Shown: positions 1 to 6,659, counted from the first letter of the stretch. The stretch is 9,345 nucleotides of DNA from RUG12395 sp034178705 (GCA_034178705.1 JAXFQY010000044.1:1-9345), one strand, 5' to 3'. The notes: generated by a model from the sequence alone, not told the origin. Translations and numbers: made by a program.

Positions 1-51
1 GAAAACGGACATTACCATTACAGAGAATGGTGTTAAAAAAAGAAAACAAAA

Positions 52-86
52 AAAACGACAATCTTCCAAAAGAAAATTGTCGTTTT
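52..86. terminator. Hairpin terminator, possibly bidirectional
   Basis: An 11-bp perfect inverted repeat (52-62 with 76-86, core ACGACAAT/ATTGTCGT) encloses a 13-nt loop. On the minus strand it is followed by an eight-T run and a longer T-rich stretch (34-55), so it would serve as a second stop after the tRNA terminator. On the plus strand the stem ends in TTTT, so it could also end an off-window plus-strand gene; one frame closes with TAA at 34-36. The structure is clear; its direction of use is inferred. Confidence 0.6.
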
Positions 87-113
87 ATGGTGCGAGTGTT
101 CATAGTTGAACAG

Positions 114-147
114 AAAAAGAGTGTCCGTAAATCCGTTACGAACACTC
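114..147 (-). terminator. Intrinsic terminator of the tRNA-Pro gene
   Basis: Read on the minus strand, a 12-bp stem (142-147 with 119-124, then 136-140 with 126-130, joined by a G-U pair at 141/125) closes a 5-nt loop and runs directly into TTTTT (118-114). It begins four bases past the 3' CCA end of the tRNA, which is the usual placement. The G-U pair exists only in the minus-strand transcript; the plus strand would have a C-A mismatch, which supports minus-strand use. Confidence 0.8.
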
Positions 148-151
148 GATG

Positions 152-228
152 TGGTCGGAGTGACAAGATTTGAACTTGCGACCTCTTGGTCCCGAACCAA
201 GCGCTCTACCAATCTGAGCCACACCCCG
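152..228 (-). tRNA. tRNA-Pro, anticodon CGG
   Basis: The minus strand folds as a full cloverleaf. The acceptor stem CGGGGTG pairs with CACTCCG (one G-T pair); the D arm contains GGCTCAGATTGGTAGAGC; the anticodon stem CTTGG/CCAAG holds loop TTCGGGA with anticodon CGG at the expected positions, reading CCG proline codons; the T arm is GCAAG-TTCAAAT-CTTGT. Discriminator A and the CCA end are encoded. The 77-nt length is normal. It has its own promoter and terminator, so it is transcribed as a single-gene unit, divergent from the MBL-fold gene. Confidence 0.96.
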
Positions 229-257
229 GATGCTATGCTTCGCGCATTGCAACCGGT

Positions 258-286
258 ATTATAGCAAAGTCTTACTGGGTTGTCAA
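258..286 (-). promoter_or_regulatory. Consensus sigma-A promoter of tRNA-Pro
   Basis: On the minus strand TTGACA (286-281) is followed by exactly 17 nt and TATAAT (263-258). Both hexamers match the vegetative consensus fully. The predicted start lies about 20-25 nt before the mature tRNA 5' end at 228. A promoter of this strength fits a stable RNA gene. Confidence 0.9.
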
Positions 287-371
287 GGTTTTTTTCAAAG
301 ATTTTGCGTTTTCCTCCGCTGCTCTTCACCGCCGGCGGTATGCGGAAACCGATTGAGAAAGGCAAAAAACA

Positions 372-1286
372 ATGGGAAACGAACAGCGCACTAAGAACAG
401 AACAAACGTCGGAAAAATCCGGTCGTTCTTTGCGTCTGCCCGTTTTGCAAGGCTGCTTCCGTGTATCATCGTTCTGCTGATTCTGCTTTGCACTGTTTTT
501 GCCCTCTTCAGACGCAATTCCTATACGGACGCATGCGAAGGGCAGCTCGAAATTGCCTTTCTGGATGTCGGACAGGGCGATGCGACGCTGATGATTCTGC
601 CGGATGGTGGCGTTGTTCTGATCGACTGCGCCGAGCAGGAGAACGCGGATGCGGTTTGTCGCGCGCTGCTACGGAGAGGTCTGCTACAGATCGACCATCT
701 GGTTCTGACCCATCCGCATGCTGACCATGTCGGAGGAGGAGCGCAGCTTGCCGAACGCTTTGAGGTGAAGAACATCTGGATGACCGAAACGGACAGCGTA
801 ACCTATGAGCTTTCCGCGCTGCTTTATGCGGCGGAGCGTCGGGGCACCGTGCTTCACACAATTGCCGCAGGCGATCTGCTTCCGACCGGAACGGTCCGCA
901 CCGAAGTGCTTTCCCCGCCGGCCGGAGTGAATGCCGGCGAAAACAATGACAGTGTGATTCTGCTGATTACCTATAACAAGGTTCGGTTTCTGCTGATGGG
1001 GGATGCCGAAGCGGAAGCGGAAGCAGGCATTAACTGCGGCAGGGTGGATCTTCTCAGAGTGGGGCATCACGGCTCTGACACTTCTACCACTGCGGCATTC
1101 CTCCGGAGAAACACTCCGGGGTATGCTGTCGTGTCCTGCGGAACGGCAAATGACTACGGACATCCGCATTATGAAGTACTCCGCCGTCTTGAGAACGTGA
1201 ATGCTGTTGTGCTCCGCACAGATACGAACGGAGAGATTCTCGCAAGAACCGACGGAACCGAGCTGCATGTCAAGACCGAAAAATAA
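372..1286 (+). CDS. Membrane-anchored ComEC/Rec2-type MBL-fold hydrolase
   Basis: A 304-aa protein made of a basic N-terminus, one membrane segment (about 28-46) and an extracytoplasmic metallo-beta-lactamase-fold domain. The domain shows the ComEC C-terminal signature in order: LDVGQGD (64-70), HPHADH (114-119, the HxHxDH metal site), NNDSV (191-195), GDAE (210-213), GHHGS (231-235) and GHPH (263-266). In full-length ComEC this domain is thought to degrade the non-imported DNA strand; here the channel domain is absent, so a stand-alone phosphodiesterase or nuclease acting at the cell surface is an inference. All metal-binding motifs look intact. The ATG at 372 is preceded by GAGAAAGG (355-362) at 9 nt. 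No clear promoter was found in the gap shared with the divergent tRNA, and no U-tracted terminator follows. The family call is firm; the substrate is unknown. Confidence 0.88.
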   Translation: MGNEQRTKNRTNVGKIRSFFASARFARLLPCIIVLLILLCTVFALFRRNSYTDACEGQLEIAFLDVGQGDATLMILPDGGVVLIDCAEQENADAVCRALLRRGLLQIDHLVLTHPHADHVGGGAQLAERFEVKNIWMTETDSVTYELSALLYAAERRGTVLHTIAAGDLLPTGTVRTEVLSPPAGVNAGENNDSVILLITYNKVRFLLMGDAEAEAEAGINCGRVDLLRVGHHGSDTSTTAAFLRRNTPGYAVVSCGTANDYGHPHYEVLRRLENVNAVVLRTDTNGEILARTDGTELHVKTEK

Positions 1287-1348
1287 CCCCGCCCCAGAAA
1301 AGGAACGGTTTCCCGGGGTCCGCAAGGTCGAATAGCATGATTTTGCGG

Positions 1349-1377
1349 TTGACAAACGCGCTACCCGGCGATATAAT
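1349..1377 (+). promoter_or_regulatory. Consensus sigma-A promoter of the CNNM-CNNM-ygjV operon
   Basis: TTGACA (1349-1354), a 17-nt spacer and TATAAT (1372-1377) match the vegetative consensus exactly. The transcript would start near 1384 and carry a leader of about 100 nt before the ATG at 1488. That leader has only a weak 7-bp hairpin near its 5' end (TGATCAA/TTGGTCA around 1387-1406). I see no recognisable riboswitch, including no Mg2+ M-box, although the first genes belong to a divalent cation-linked family. Confidence 0.9.
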
Positions 1378-1487
1378 AATAAAGAATGATCAATTTTTTT
1401 GGTCAAATTTAGAACACTTCTGAAGCGGGCGGCAATGGTTCCCGTACAAACAGAAGGAAAGCAGGCGAAGGGAGTTGAGGATCCTGC

Positions 1488-2819
1488 ATGGACGGTGACA
1501 GTTTGCCGTTATTTTTGGTTTATGTATTTTTTCTGCTCGGCGGTTCGTACTTTGCCGCGGCGGAAAGCGCTTTCTCGGCGATGAACAAGATCCGTATAAA
1601 AAATCTTGCCGAGGACGGCAATCCGGGAGCAAAAAAAGCAATGTACATATCGGCGCATTTTGATAATGCGCTGACTGCGCTGCTGATCGGCACCAATGTG
1701 ATGCATATCGGCTGTGCGTCATTGTCTACCCTGATCGGCATCAAGCTCTGGAAGGATATCTACGGAGAAGGAACGGCGACAACCTGCGCAACCATCCTTA
1801 CCACTGTATTGGTCTATTTTATCAGCGAGCTGCTTCCGAAATGCATTGCGAAGGCAAATGCAGAACGTACCGCTTGTGCTCTTGCGGGTTCGCTGCGGGT
1901 GATCATGACTGTTCTGACCCCGCTTGTGCTGTTTTTTTCCTCGATTTCCAAGCTTCTTGTTCGGCTTTTTCCCGCAAGTGAGGAGCCGACCTATACCGAA
2001 GATGAGCTTGTCAAGATTATTGAAACCGGAGAAGAGGAAGGCGTCCTGGATGAAGAGCGCAGCGACCTTCTTCAATCGGCAATTGAGTTCTCCGACACGG
2101 CTGTAAGTGAGGTTATGACCGTCCGGGAAGACATGGAGTCCGTAGACATCCGGCTTCCGATCGACGAAGTGCTGAAACTTGTCCGAAAAACACGGCACAG
2201 CCGTCTGCCGCTCTATGACGGGACCATAGACAATATCGTCGGGGTTCTGCCGATCCGTACCTTCCTGCGCAGATATATAAAAAAAGAGCATATCGACCTG
2301 CGGCAGATTATGTACCGCCCGCTCCCGGTATCTCCCGACACACCGATCAAGGGGCTTTTTGACCAGATGCGCAGCTCCAAAATCTACATGGCAGTTGTCC
2401 GCGACAACGACGGGAAAACGCTCGGCATCGCAACAATCGAGGACTTTGTCGAAGAACTGGTCGGAGAGATCTGGGACGAGGACGATGTCGTTGACGAGTC
2501 GTTTATCAAGCTTGGAGGATACAATTACGATGTCAGTGCCAAGCTTGATGTTTGCGAAACCTTTGCCCGGATCGGGATGCCGTGCGATGATCCCAAGATC
2601 AAAGGCAAAACCTTTGCCACCTGGATGATCGAAAATCTCGGTCACCTTCCGGAGGAGGAAGAAAGCTTCCTCTATAACGGCATTACGGTTGAGGCGTCCG
2701 AAATCGAGGACGGCAAGGTCTGCCGTGTGATTCTCAGCGTAAACAGCGACGCGGATGCTACAGTGCCCGCTCGGCAGGACAGCGTCTCCGCCCAGGAGAC
2801 AAAGGAGGTGGGCAAATGA
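1488..2819 (+). CDS. CNNM/CBS-pair/CorC-C membrane protein (hemolysin-family), copy 1
   Basis: A 443-aa protein with the order typical of the family often annotated 'hemolysin family' or CorC-like. An N-terminal CNNM (DUF21) membrane domain spans about 5-160, with AAAESAF (23-29), LLIGTN (65-70) and ELLPK (114-118). A cytoplasmic pair of CBS domains follows (about 205-330), then a CorC/HlyC C-terminal domain (about 340-420). Family members with characterised roles act in Mg2+/Co2+ transport or efflux and nucleotide-sensitive cation homeostasis; transport by this copy is inferred. The second CBS domain reads RDNDGKTLG (305-313), where the next gene has the usual DEYGGTLG. The ATG at 1488 follows TGAGG (1476-1480) at 7 nt, with an additional AAGGGAG further up. 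The C-terminal tail (about 420-443) is polar and low in conservation. It is the first gene after the strong promoter and overlaps its paralogue by 4 nt. Confidence 0.93.
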   Translation: MDGDSLPLFLVYVFFLLGGSYFAAAESAFSAMNKIRIKNLAEDGNPGAKKAMYISAHFDNALTALLIGTNVMHIGCASLSTLIGIKLWKDIYGEGTATTCATILTTVLVYFISELLPKCIAKANAERTACALAGSLRVIMTVLTPLVLFFSSISKLLVRLFPASEEPTYTEDELVKIIETGEEEGVLDEERSDLLQSAIEFSDTAVSEVMTVREDMESVDIRLPIDEVLKLVRKTRHSRLPLYDGTIDNIVGVLPIRTFLRRYIKKEHIDLRQIMYRPLPVSPDTPIKGLFDQMRSSKIYMAVVRDNDGKTLGIATIEDFVEELVGEIWDEDDVVDESFIKLGGYNYDVSAKLDVCETFARIGMPCDDPKIKGKTFATWMIENLGHLPEEEESFLYNGITVEASEIEDGKVCRVILSVNSDADATVPARQDSVSAQETKEVGK

Positions 2820-4099
2820 GCAGCGCAGTGAAATACATTATCATACTGTTCACCGTTTTCATGTCTGCGTTTTTCTCCGGCTCCGAGCTGTCGATGACAA
2901 CGCTGAACAAACTCCGTCTCGGCAAGCAGGCAGATGACGGAGATAAACGTGCCCGCATGGCGCTGAAAATCAGCTCCAACTATGACCGGATGCTTTCCGG
3001 CGTACTGATCGGCAACAACCTGGTCAATATTCTTTGCTCCTCTGTTGCGACTTTGATTTTCCTGACCTTTATCAAGGATTCCGGCGTTGCAGCAACGGTT
3101 TCCACCGTTGTCATGACTACCGTCATCCTGATTTTCGGCGAGATCGTTCCGAAGCTTGTAGCCAAAAACAGCCCGGATCGCTTCGCCAAGGCGGTGGCTT
3201 ATCCGCTCCAATTTATCATTTTCCTTCTTTCCCCGCTTGTCTATCTTTCTCTTGCCATTATCCGTCTTCTCGGACGCAACAAAAAGAAGAATAAAGAGGA
3301 GGAACCGAGCGTCACCGAGGATGACCTTGTCGGGATTATCGAAACCGTCGAGGAGGAAGGCGTCATCGATGAAAAAAGCAGCGATATGCTTCAATCCGCA
3401 ATCGAGTTCAAGGAAACCACGCTTGCGGAAATTCTGACCCCGCGAACTGCAATGCTCACCATAGACGTAGACGACGATCCCGCGGAAATCCTTGATATTG
3501 CAATGAAATCAACCTATTCCCGTATTCCCGTCTATGAGGACAGTATTGACAATATCATCGGCGTTCTTTATCTGAATCATTATTTCAAAAAGATTTCCGA
3601 GGTCGGAACTGATGCCGTCGATCTTCGTTCCATGCTTGTTGAAGCACCGCGCTTCCATAAGGCAATGCATCTACCCGCCGCGCTTCGGCAAATGCGCGAC
3701 CGTCAGCTTCATCTTGCAATTGTAATCGATGAGTACGGCGGTACTCTCGGGCTTGTCACTCTTGAAGATATCCTGGAGGAAATTGTGGGGGATATCTGGG
3801 ATGAGAGCGACGAAATCAAGACCGAAATGGTCAAAACAGCGGAGAACACCTACGATGTGTCGGGCGATATGAATGTCTACGACTTTTTCGAGGAGCTCGG
3901 CGTCAGCGACCGCGACTTTGAGTCGGATTACACAACAGTCGGCGGTTGGGCCATTGAGATGCTCGAAGGAGAGCCGCATGAAGGCGACAGCTTCGAATAC
4001 AAAAATCTCTATGTTCTTATCTCCGAAATGGAGGAAATGCGCGTAGTCAAGCTGACAGTAATCGTGCGCCCCGAACCGGAGGAAGAGGAAAACGAATAA
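2816..4099 (+). CDS. CNNM/CBS-pair/CorC-C membrane protein, copy 2
   Basis: A 427-aa paralogue of the preceding gene with the same architecture: CNNM membrane domain about 5-155 (SGSEL 21-25, VLIGNN 63-68, EIVPK 109-113), CBS pair about 203-330, and CorC/HlyC domain about 340-417. It carries the canonical motif DEYGGTLGLVTLEDILEEIV (305-324) and ends in an acidic tail. Like its neighbour it is probably a membrane cation-homeostasis protein regulated through the CBS pair. Its ATG sits in an ATGA overlap with the upstream stop and is preceded by AAGGAGGTG (2802-2810), a near-perfect Shine-Dalgarno site, so translation is likely coupled yet independently strong. The pair could be a tandem duplication or could form a heteromer, since CNNM proteins dimerise. 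Confidence 0.94.
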   Translation: MSSAVKYIIILFTVFMSAFFSGSELSMTTLNKLRLGKQADDGDKRARMALKISSNYDRMLSGVLIGNNLVNILCSSVATLIFLTFIKDSGVAATVSTVVMTTVILIFGEIVPKLVAKNSPDRFAKAVAYPLQFIIFLLSPLVYLSLAIIRLLGRNKKKNKEEEPSVTEDDLVGIIETVEEEGVIDEKSSDMLQSAIEFKETTLAEILTPRTAMLTIDVDDDPAEILDIAMKSTYSRIPVYEDSIDNIIGVLYLNHYFKKISEVGTDAVDLRSMLVEAPRFHKAMHLPAALRQMRDRQLHLAIVIDEYGGTLGLVTLEDILEEIVGDIWDESDEIKTEMVKTAENTYDVSGDMNVYDFFEELGVSDRDFESDYTTVGGWAIEMLEGEPHEGDSFEYKNLYVLISEMEEMRVVKLTVIVRPEPEEEENE

Positions 4100-4101
4100 G
4101 C

Positions 4102-4680
4102 ATGACACCCTTTATCCTATCTCAGATTTTCGGCGGAGTTGCCGCGTGTGTGATCATTCTGTCCTTTCAATTCAAGAATGTACGCGGACTCCTTCTGATG
4201 CAGATTCTGTCCTCTGTGCTTTTCGGGGCACAGTTTCTTCTCCTCGGAGCGTATTCGGGACTCTACTGCAATCTTCTCGGTCTGCTCCTGCGGATTGTTG
4301 TCTATTTCCGCAGCAAACACGGCAGTCTTCCCGGGGAGAACAAGGAAGCAAATGCTCTATGCTCCCCCTATGCATGGTTGTTTGCCCTGTTGTTTTTTGC
4401 TATCGGCATTCTGACATATGATGGCCCTTCTTCCCTTCTGCCCTGCGCCTCCATGGCGATCTTCACGTTTGCCCTCTGGGACGCCGATGCACGGAAGCTG
4501 CGGCTTCTGAACTTCTTTCTGTGCTGTCCCATGTGGCTTGCGTACAACATTTGTACCGGTGCTATCGCGGGCATTGTCACCGAAAGCTTCAACATTCTCA
4601 GCATCGCTGTCTCTTGGTTTCGCTTTTTCCGTACAGGACAGACAGTAAAAGGAGTCAGCGGGACAGGCACCAAAAAGTAA
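4102..4680 (+). CDS. YgjV-family inner membrane protein
   Basis: A 192-aa, very hydrophobic protein that resembles the YgjV family of small bacterial membrane proteins (function not established). It has about six or seven membrane segments (near 4-22, 29-48, 50-68, 90-106, 110-126, 134-150 and 154-176). Family-like features include the N-terminal QIFGGVAACVIILSFQFKN region, QILSSVLFGAQFLLLGAY (34-51), a central LWDADARKLRLLNF (125-138) and the tail ESFNILSIAVSWFR (161-174). The ATG lies 2 nt after the stop of the second CNNM gene; the ribosome binding site is poor (GAGG at 4085-4088, 13 nt upstream), suggesting translational coupling. Its place in the operon hints at a link to cation or membrane homeostasis, which is inference only. 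Confidence 0.82.
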   Translation: MTPFILSQIFGGVAACVIILSFQFKNVRGLLLMQILSSVLFGAQFLLLGAYSGLYCNLLGLLLRIVVYFRSKHGSLPGENKEANALCSPYAWLFALLFFAIGILTYDGPSSLLPCASMAIFTFALWDADARKLRLLNFFLCCPMWLAYNICTGAIAGIVTESFNILSIAVSWFRFFRTGQTVKGVSGTGTKK

Positions 4681-4684
4681 CCCC

Positions 4685-4715
4685 ATGCCGCGCACAGCGC
4701 AGCTGTGTGCGGCGT
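4685..4715 (+). terminator. Strong hairpin between ygjV and the malic enzyme gene
   Basis: A 13-bp stem (4685-4697 with 4703-4715, GC-rich core GCCGCGCACAG/CTGTGTGCGGC with two G-U pairs) closes a 5-nt loop, five bases after the ygjV stop. What follows is U-rich but not a clean T run (ATCATTTATTAAAG). It could be a weak terminator, an attenuator or an RNA-processing/stability hairpin that lowers downstream expression. I found no clear promoter between it and the next gene, so read-through is likely. Confidence 0.5.
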
Positions 4716-4734
4716 ATCATTTATTAAAGAATTC

Positions 4735-4741
4735 AAAGGAG
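4735..4741 (+). promoter_or_regulatory. Ribosome binding site that sets the malic enzyme start
   Basis: AAAGGAG lies 8 nt before the ATG at 4750. An in-frame GTG at 4705 would add 15 residues, but it falls inside the hairpin stem and has no ribosome binding site. The start at 4750 also gives the normal N-terminus of small malic enzymes, so it is preferred. Confidence 0.85.
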
Positions 4742-4749
4742 TACCGAAA

Positions 4750-5922
4750 ATGGATATCAGACAGGAATCTCTGAAAAAACATTACGAGTGGAAGGGCAAA
4801 ATTGAAGTTGTGACCCGCTGCCCCGCCGAGACCCGAGAGGATCTTTCTCTTTGCTACACGCCGGGAGTCGCTGAGCCGTGTATGGTCATTCATAAGGATA
4901 TCAACAAATCCTATGAGCTGACCCGCCGCAGCAATCTTGTTGCCGTTGTAACCGACGGAACCGCCGTACTTGGGCTGGGGGATATCGGTCCCGAAGCGGG
5001 TATGCCTGTCATGGAAGGAAAATGTGCACTGTTCAAGGCATTTGCAGACGTAGATGCCTTCCCGATCTGCATCCGCTCCAAGGATGTAGACGAGATCGTC
5101 CGCACCGTCCAGCTGATTTCCGGCAGCTTCGGCGGAATCAATCTGGAGGATATCAGCGCGCCGCGCTGCTTTGAGATTGAACGCAGACTGAAGGAGGTCT
5201 GCGATATTCCGGTATTCCATGACGATCAGCACGGAACCGCAATTGTTGTTGCCGCTGCCCTAATCAATGCCGTCAAGGTTGTCGGAAAGAAGATCGGCGA
5301 TGTCAGGATTGCCATGAGCGGGGCCGGCTCTGCCGGAATCGCGATTGCAAAGCACCTGCTGAACATCGGATTCCGGGACATCATTATGTGTGACCGCTTC
5401 GGCATTCTCTGCGAGGGAGTAGAAGAAATGAACCCCGCACAAACAGAAATGGCAAAGGTAACAAACCGTTCCCACATGCGCGGCACGCTTGCTGACGCGA
5501 TGAAAGGCGCAGATATTTTCGTCGGTGTTTCCGCTCCCGGCATTGTTTCCGAAGAAATGGTCCGTAGCATGGCAAAGGATTCCATCGTCTTTCCGATGGC
5601 AAATCCGACTCCGGAAATTATGCCGGATCTTGCCAAGCACGCCGGTGCGCGCGTCGTCGGTACGGGCAGAAGCGACTTCCCGAACCAAATCAACAATGTT
5701 CTCGCGTTCCCGGGGATTTTCCGCGGTGCGCTGGATTGTCGTGCCACCTGCATCAATGAGGAAATGAAGGTTGCTACCTCATTTGCCCTTGCCTCTCTGA
5801 TTCCCGAGGAGGAGCTGAACGAGGAAAACATTATTGTTTCCGCCCTCGACCGCCGCGTAGCAAAAGTTGTTGCCGCCGCCGTTGTTGACGAAGCACGCAA
5901 AACCGGCGTCGCCCGCATCTAA
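4750..5922 (+). CDS. NAD-type malic enzyme (oxaloacetate-decarboxylating)
   Basis: A 390-aa cytosolic malic enzyme that converts malate to pyruvate and CO2 with reduction of NAD(P)+. The length fits the short bacterial form without a phosphotransacetylase domain. The N-terminal malic domain has CYTPGVAEP (35-43, catalytic Tyr36), DIGPEAGMPVMEGK (78-91, catalytic Lys91), NLEDI (131-135) and the metal site FHDDQHGT (156-163). The C-terminal dinucleotide-binding domain has GAGSAG (191-196), NPTPE (285-289) and GTGRSDFPNQ (304-313). All key residues are present. Cofactor preference (NAD or NADP) cannot be settled by reading. The gene is in the same direction as the CNNM-ygjV set, separated from it by a hairpin, and is followed by intergenic hairpins. 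The family name is firm; I give no symbol because short malic enzymes carry several names (maeA, maeB, mleA, ytsJ). Confidence 0.96.
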   Translation: MDIRQESLKKHYEWKGKIEVVTRCPAETREDLSLCYTPGVAEPCMVIHKDINKSYELTRRSNLVAVVTDGTAVLGLGDIGPEAGMPVMEGKCALFKAFADVDAFPICIRSKDVDEIVRTVQLISGSFGGINLEDISAPRCFEIERRLKEVCDIPVFHDDQHGTAIVVAAALINAVKVVGKKIGDVRIAMSGAGSAGIAIAKHLLNIGFRDIIMCDRFGILCEGVEEMNPAQTEMAKVTNRSHMRGTLADAMKGADIFVGVSAPGIVSEEMVRSMAKDSIVFPMANPTPEIMPDLAKHAGARVVGTGRSDFPNQINNVLAFPGIFRGALDCRATCINEEMKVATSFALASLIPEEELNEENIIVSALDRRVAKVVAAAVVDEARKTGVARI

Positions 5923-5930
5923 CCCCCCGT

Positions 5931-5983
5931 TTCTCTTGAAAAGAGAAGTTTGGCAAGAAAGCTTTTTGCAAGATGCTTGCAAG
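5931..5983. repeat. Pair of short palindromes, candidate dispersed repeat
   Basis: Just after the malic enzyme stop there are two tight hairpins: TTCTCTT-GAA-AAGAGAA (5931-5947) and TTGCAAG-ATG-CTTGCAA (5966-5982), with a third near-palindrome around AAAGCTTT (5958-5965). Neither stem is followed by a T run, so they are poor terminators. Compact tandem palindromes in an intergenic gap resemble small dispersed repeat elements. That identity is a guess; only one copy is visible here. Confidence 0.35.
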
Positions 5984-5998
5984 GACACAGGAACAACT

Positions 5999-6029
5999 AA
6001 AAAAAGACACCGGTCGGAAAGCGCGGTGT
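5999..6029 (-). terminator. Minus-strand intrinsic terminator with no adjacent minus-strand gene
   Basis: On the minus strand ACACCG (6029-6024), an 11-nt loop and CGGTGT (6012-6007) form a 6-bp GC-rich stem followed by C and seven T (6005-5999). On the plus strand the T run is absent. No minus-strand gene lies directly upstream of it: the nearest is at 7036-7713, beyond the plus-strand vanZ gene. It may catch antisense read-through toward the malic enzyme gene, or it may have served a neighbour now separated from it. Confidence 0.5.
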
Positions 6030-6042
6030 TCATAAGACCGTT

Positions 6043-6087
6043 AACAGCCACAGTAGTTTGCGCTGCTGTGGCTGTTCTTGTATTTTA
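6043..6087 (+). terminator. Likely terminator of the malic enzyme transcript
   Basis: A perfect 11-bp inverted repeat AACAGCCACAG/CTGTGGCTGTT (6043-6053 with 6066-6076) with a 12-nt loop is followed on the plus strand by CTTGTATTTTA, a broken but U-rich tail. The minus-strand side has no T run. It lies about 120 nt after the malic enzyme stop and ahead of the vanZ gene. Confidence 0.55.
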
Positions 6088-6104
6088 TCCTGTTATGTGA
6101 TAAT
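6078..6104 (+). promoter_or_regulatory. Candidate promoter of the vanZ-family gene
   Basis: GATAAT (6099-6104) is preceded by TG one base upstream (6096-6097), giving an extended -10 element. The best -35 hexamer is weak: TTGTAT (6078-6083) at 15 nt, or TTCTTG (6075-6080) at 18 nt. The start would fall about 40 nt before the ATG at 6153. It overlaps the U-rich tail of the preceding terminator. A usable promoter is likely, but its exact form is uncertain. Confidence 0.35.
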
Positions 6105-6152
6105 ATGGAACCGAACAGACCTACATATCGGAATTTGTGGAGGACAAAATAA

Positions 6153-6659
6153 ATGGAAATATTTAAAAGCAATAAAGAGAAGAAGGTAACGTATCTTGTT
6201 TTTGGAATATATCTGATATTTTTGTGTTGGCTTGTTCTTTTTAAATGTGCAATATCTATTGAAGATATTCCACATTTTCGAGGAGTGAATCTAATACCAT
6301 TTTATTATAATAATGAGAATTCTGTTCATCTAAAAGAAGTTGTATATAACATAGTTGTGTTTATCCCAGCGGGATTCTATTTCACAGCATTATTTGGGAA
6401 GGACAAAAAATTGACAGGAGTTTTCATAACGGCAATACTGAGTTTGTTGTTTGAAATCACGCAGTGGATATTCTCAATTGGAGCAAGTGATATAACGGAT
6501 TTGATTACGAACACACTGGGGGGAATCTGCGGACTTTTCCTGTTTATATTAATGGGAAAGATTTCATACTCTCGAAGAATGGGCATTGCCAATCTTATTG
6601 GAATAGTAATTGAACTGTTAGGAGGGGGAATTTTAGTCTTGTTGCTTATTGCAAACTAA
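6153..6659 (+). CDS. VanZ-family membrane protein, AT-rich
   Basis: A 168-aa membrane protein of the VanZ-like family, whose namesake gives low-level teicoplanin resistance; most members have no assigned role. Segments near 12-30, 64-82, 87-106, 120-136 and 144-166 are hydrophobic. Family motifs are VNLIPF (45-50), NIVVFIPAGF (66-75), EITQW (101-105) and the loop ASDITDLITNTLGG (111-124) with conserved Asp, Asn and Gly. The length is normal and the frame intact. The start is supported by GGAGG (6139-6143) 9 nt before the ATG. The gene is visibly richer in A+T, with many AAA, ATA and TTT codons, than the genes on either side. It also sits alone between terminator-like hairpins, pointing to horizontal acquisition. 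It is not part of a glycopeptide-resistance cluster here, so a resistance role should not be assumed. Confidence 0.88.
   Translation: MEIFKSNKEKKVTYLVFGIYLIFLCWLVLFKCAISIEDIPHFRGVNLIPFYYNNENSVHLKEVVYNIVVFIPAGFYFTALFGKDKKLTGVFITAILSLLFEITQWIFSIGASDITDLITNTLGGICGLFLFILMGKISYSRRMGIANLIGIVIELLGGGILVLLLIAN

Noticed and set aside
1..36. Possible 3' end of a plus-strand gene (12 codons to TAA at 34-36)
   Set aside because: Too short to recognise, and other frames are also open through this stretch; only the following hairpin suggests a gene end.
33..365. Minus-strand 110-codon frame
   Set aside because: It runs through the tRNA, its promoter and both terminators, and is not a gene.
1287..1320. Inverted repeat ACCCCG/CGGGGT after the MBL gene
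   Set aside because: Six-base stem with a 22-nt loop and no T run; not a credible terminator.
684..1406. Long minus-strand frame opposite the MBL gene
   Set aside because: Antisense shadow with no family features; the plus-strand gene has intact motifs.
1378..1487. Mg2+ riboswitch (M-box) in the CNNM operon leader
   Set aside because: The leader is only about 100 nt and shows none of the expected multi-helix layout or a terminator/antiterminator pair.
1719..2645. 308-codon minus-strand frame
   Set aside because: Shadow of the first CNNM gene.
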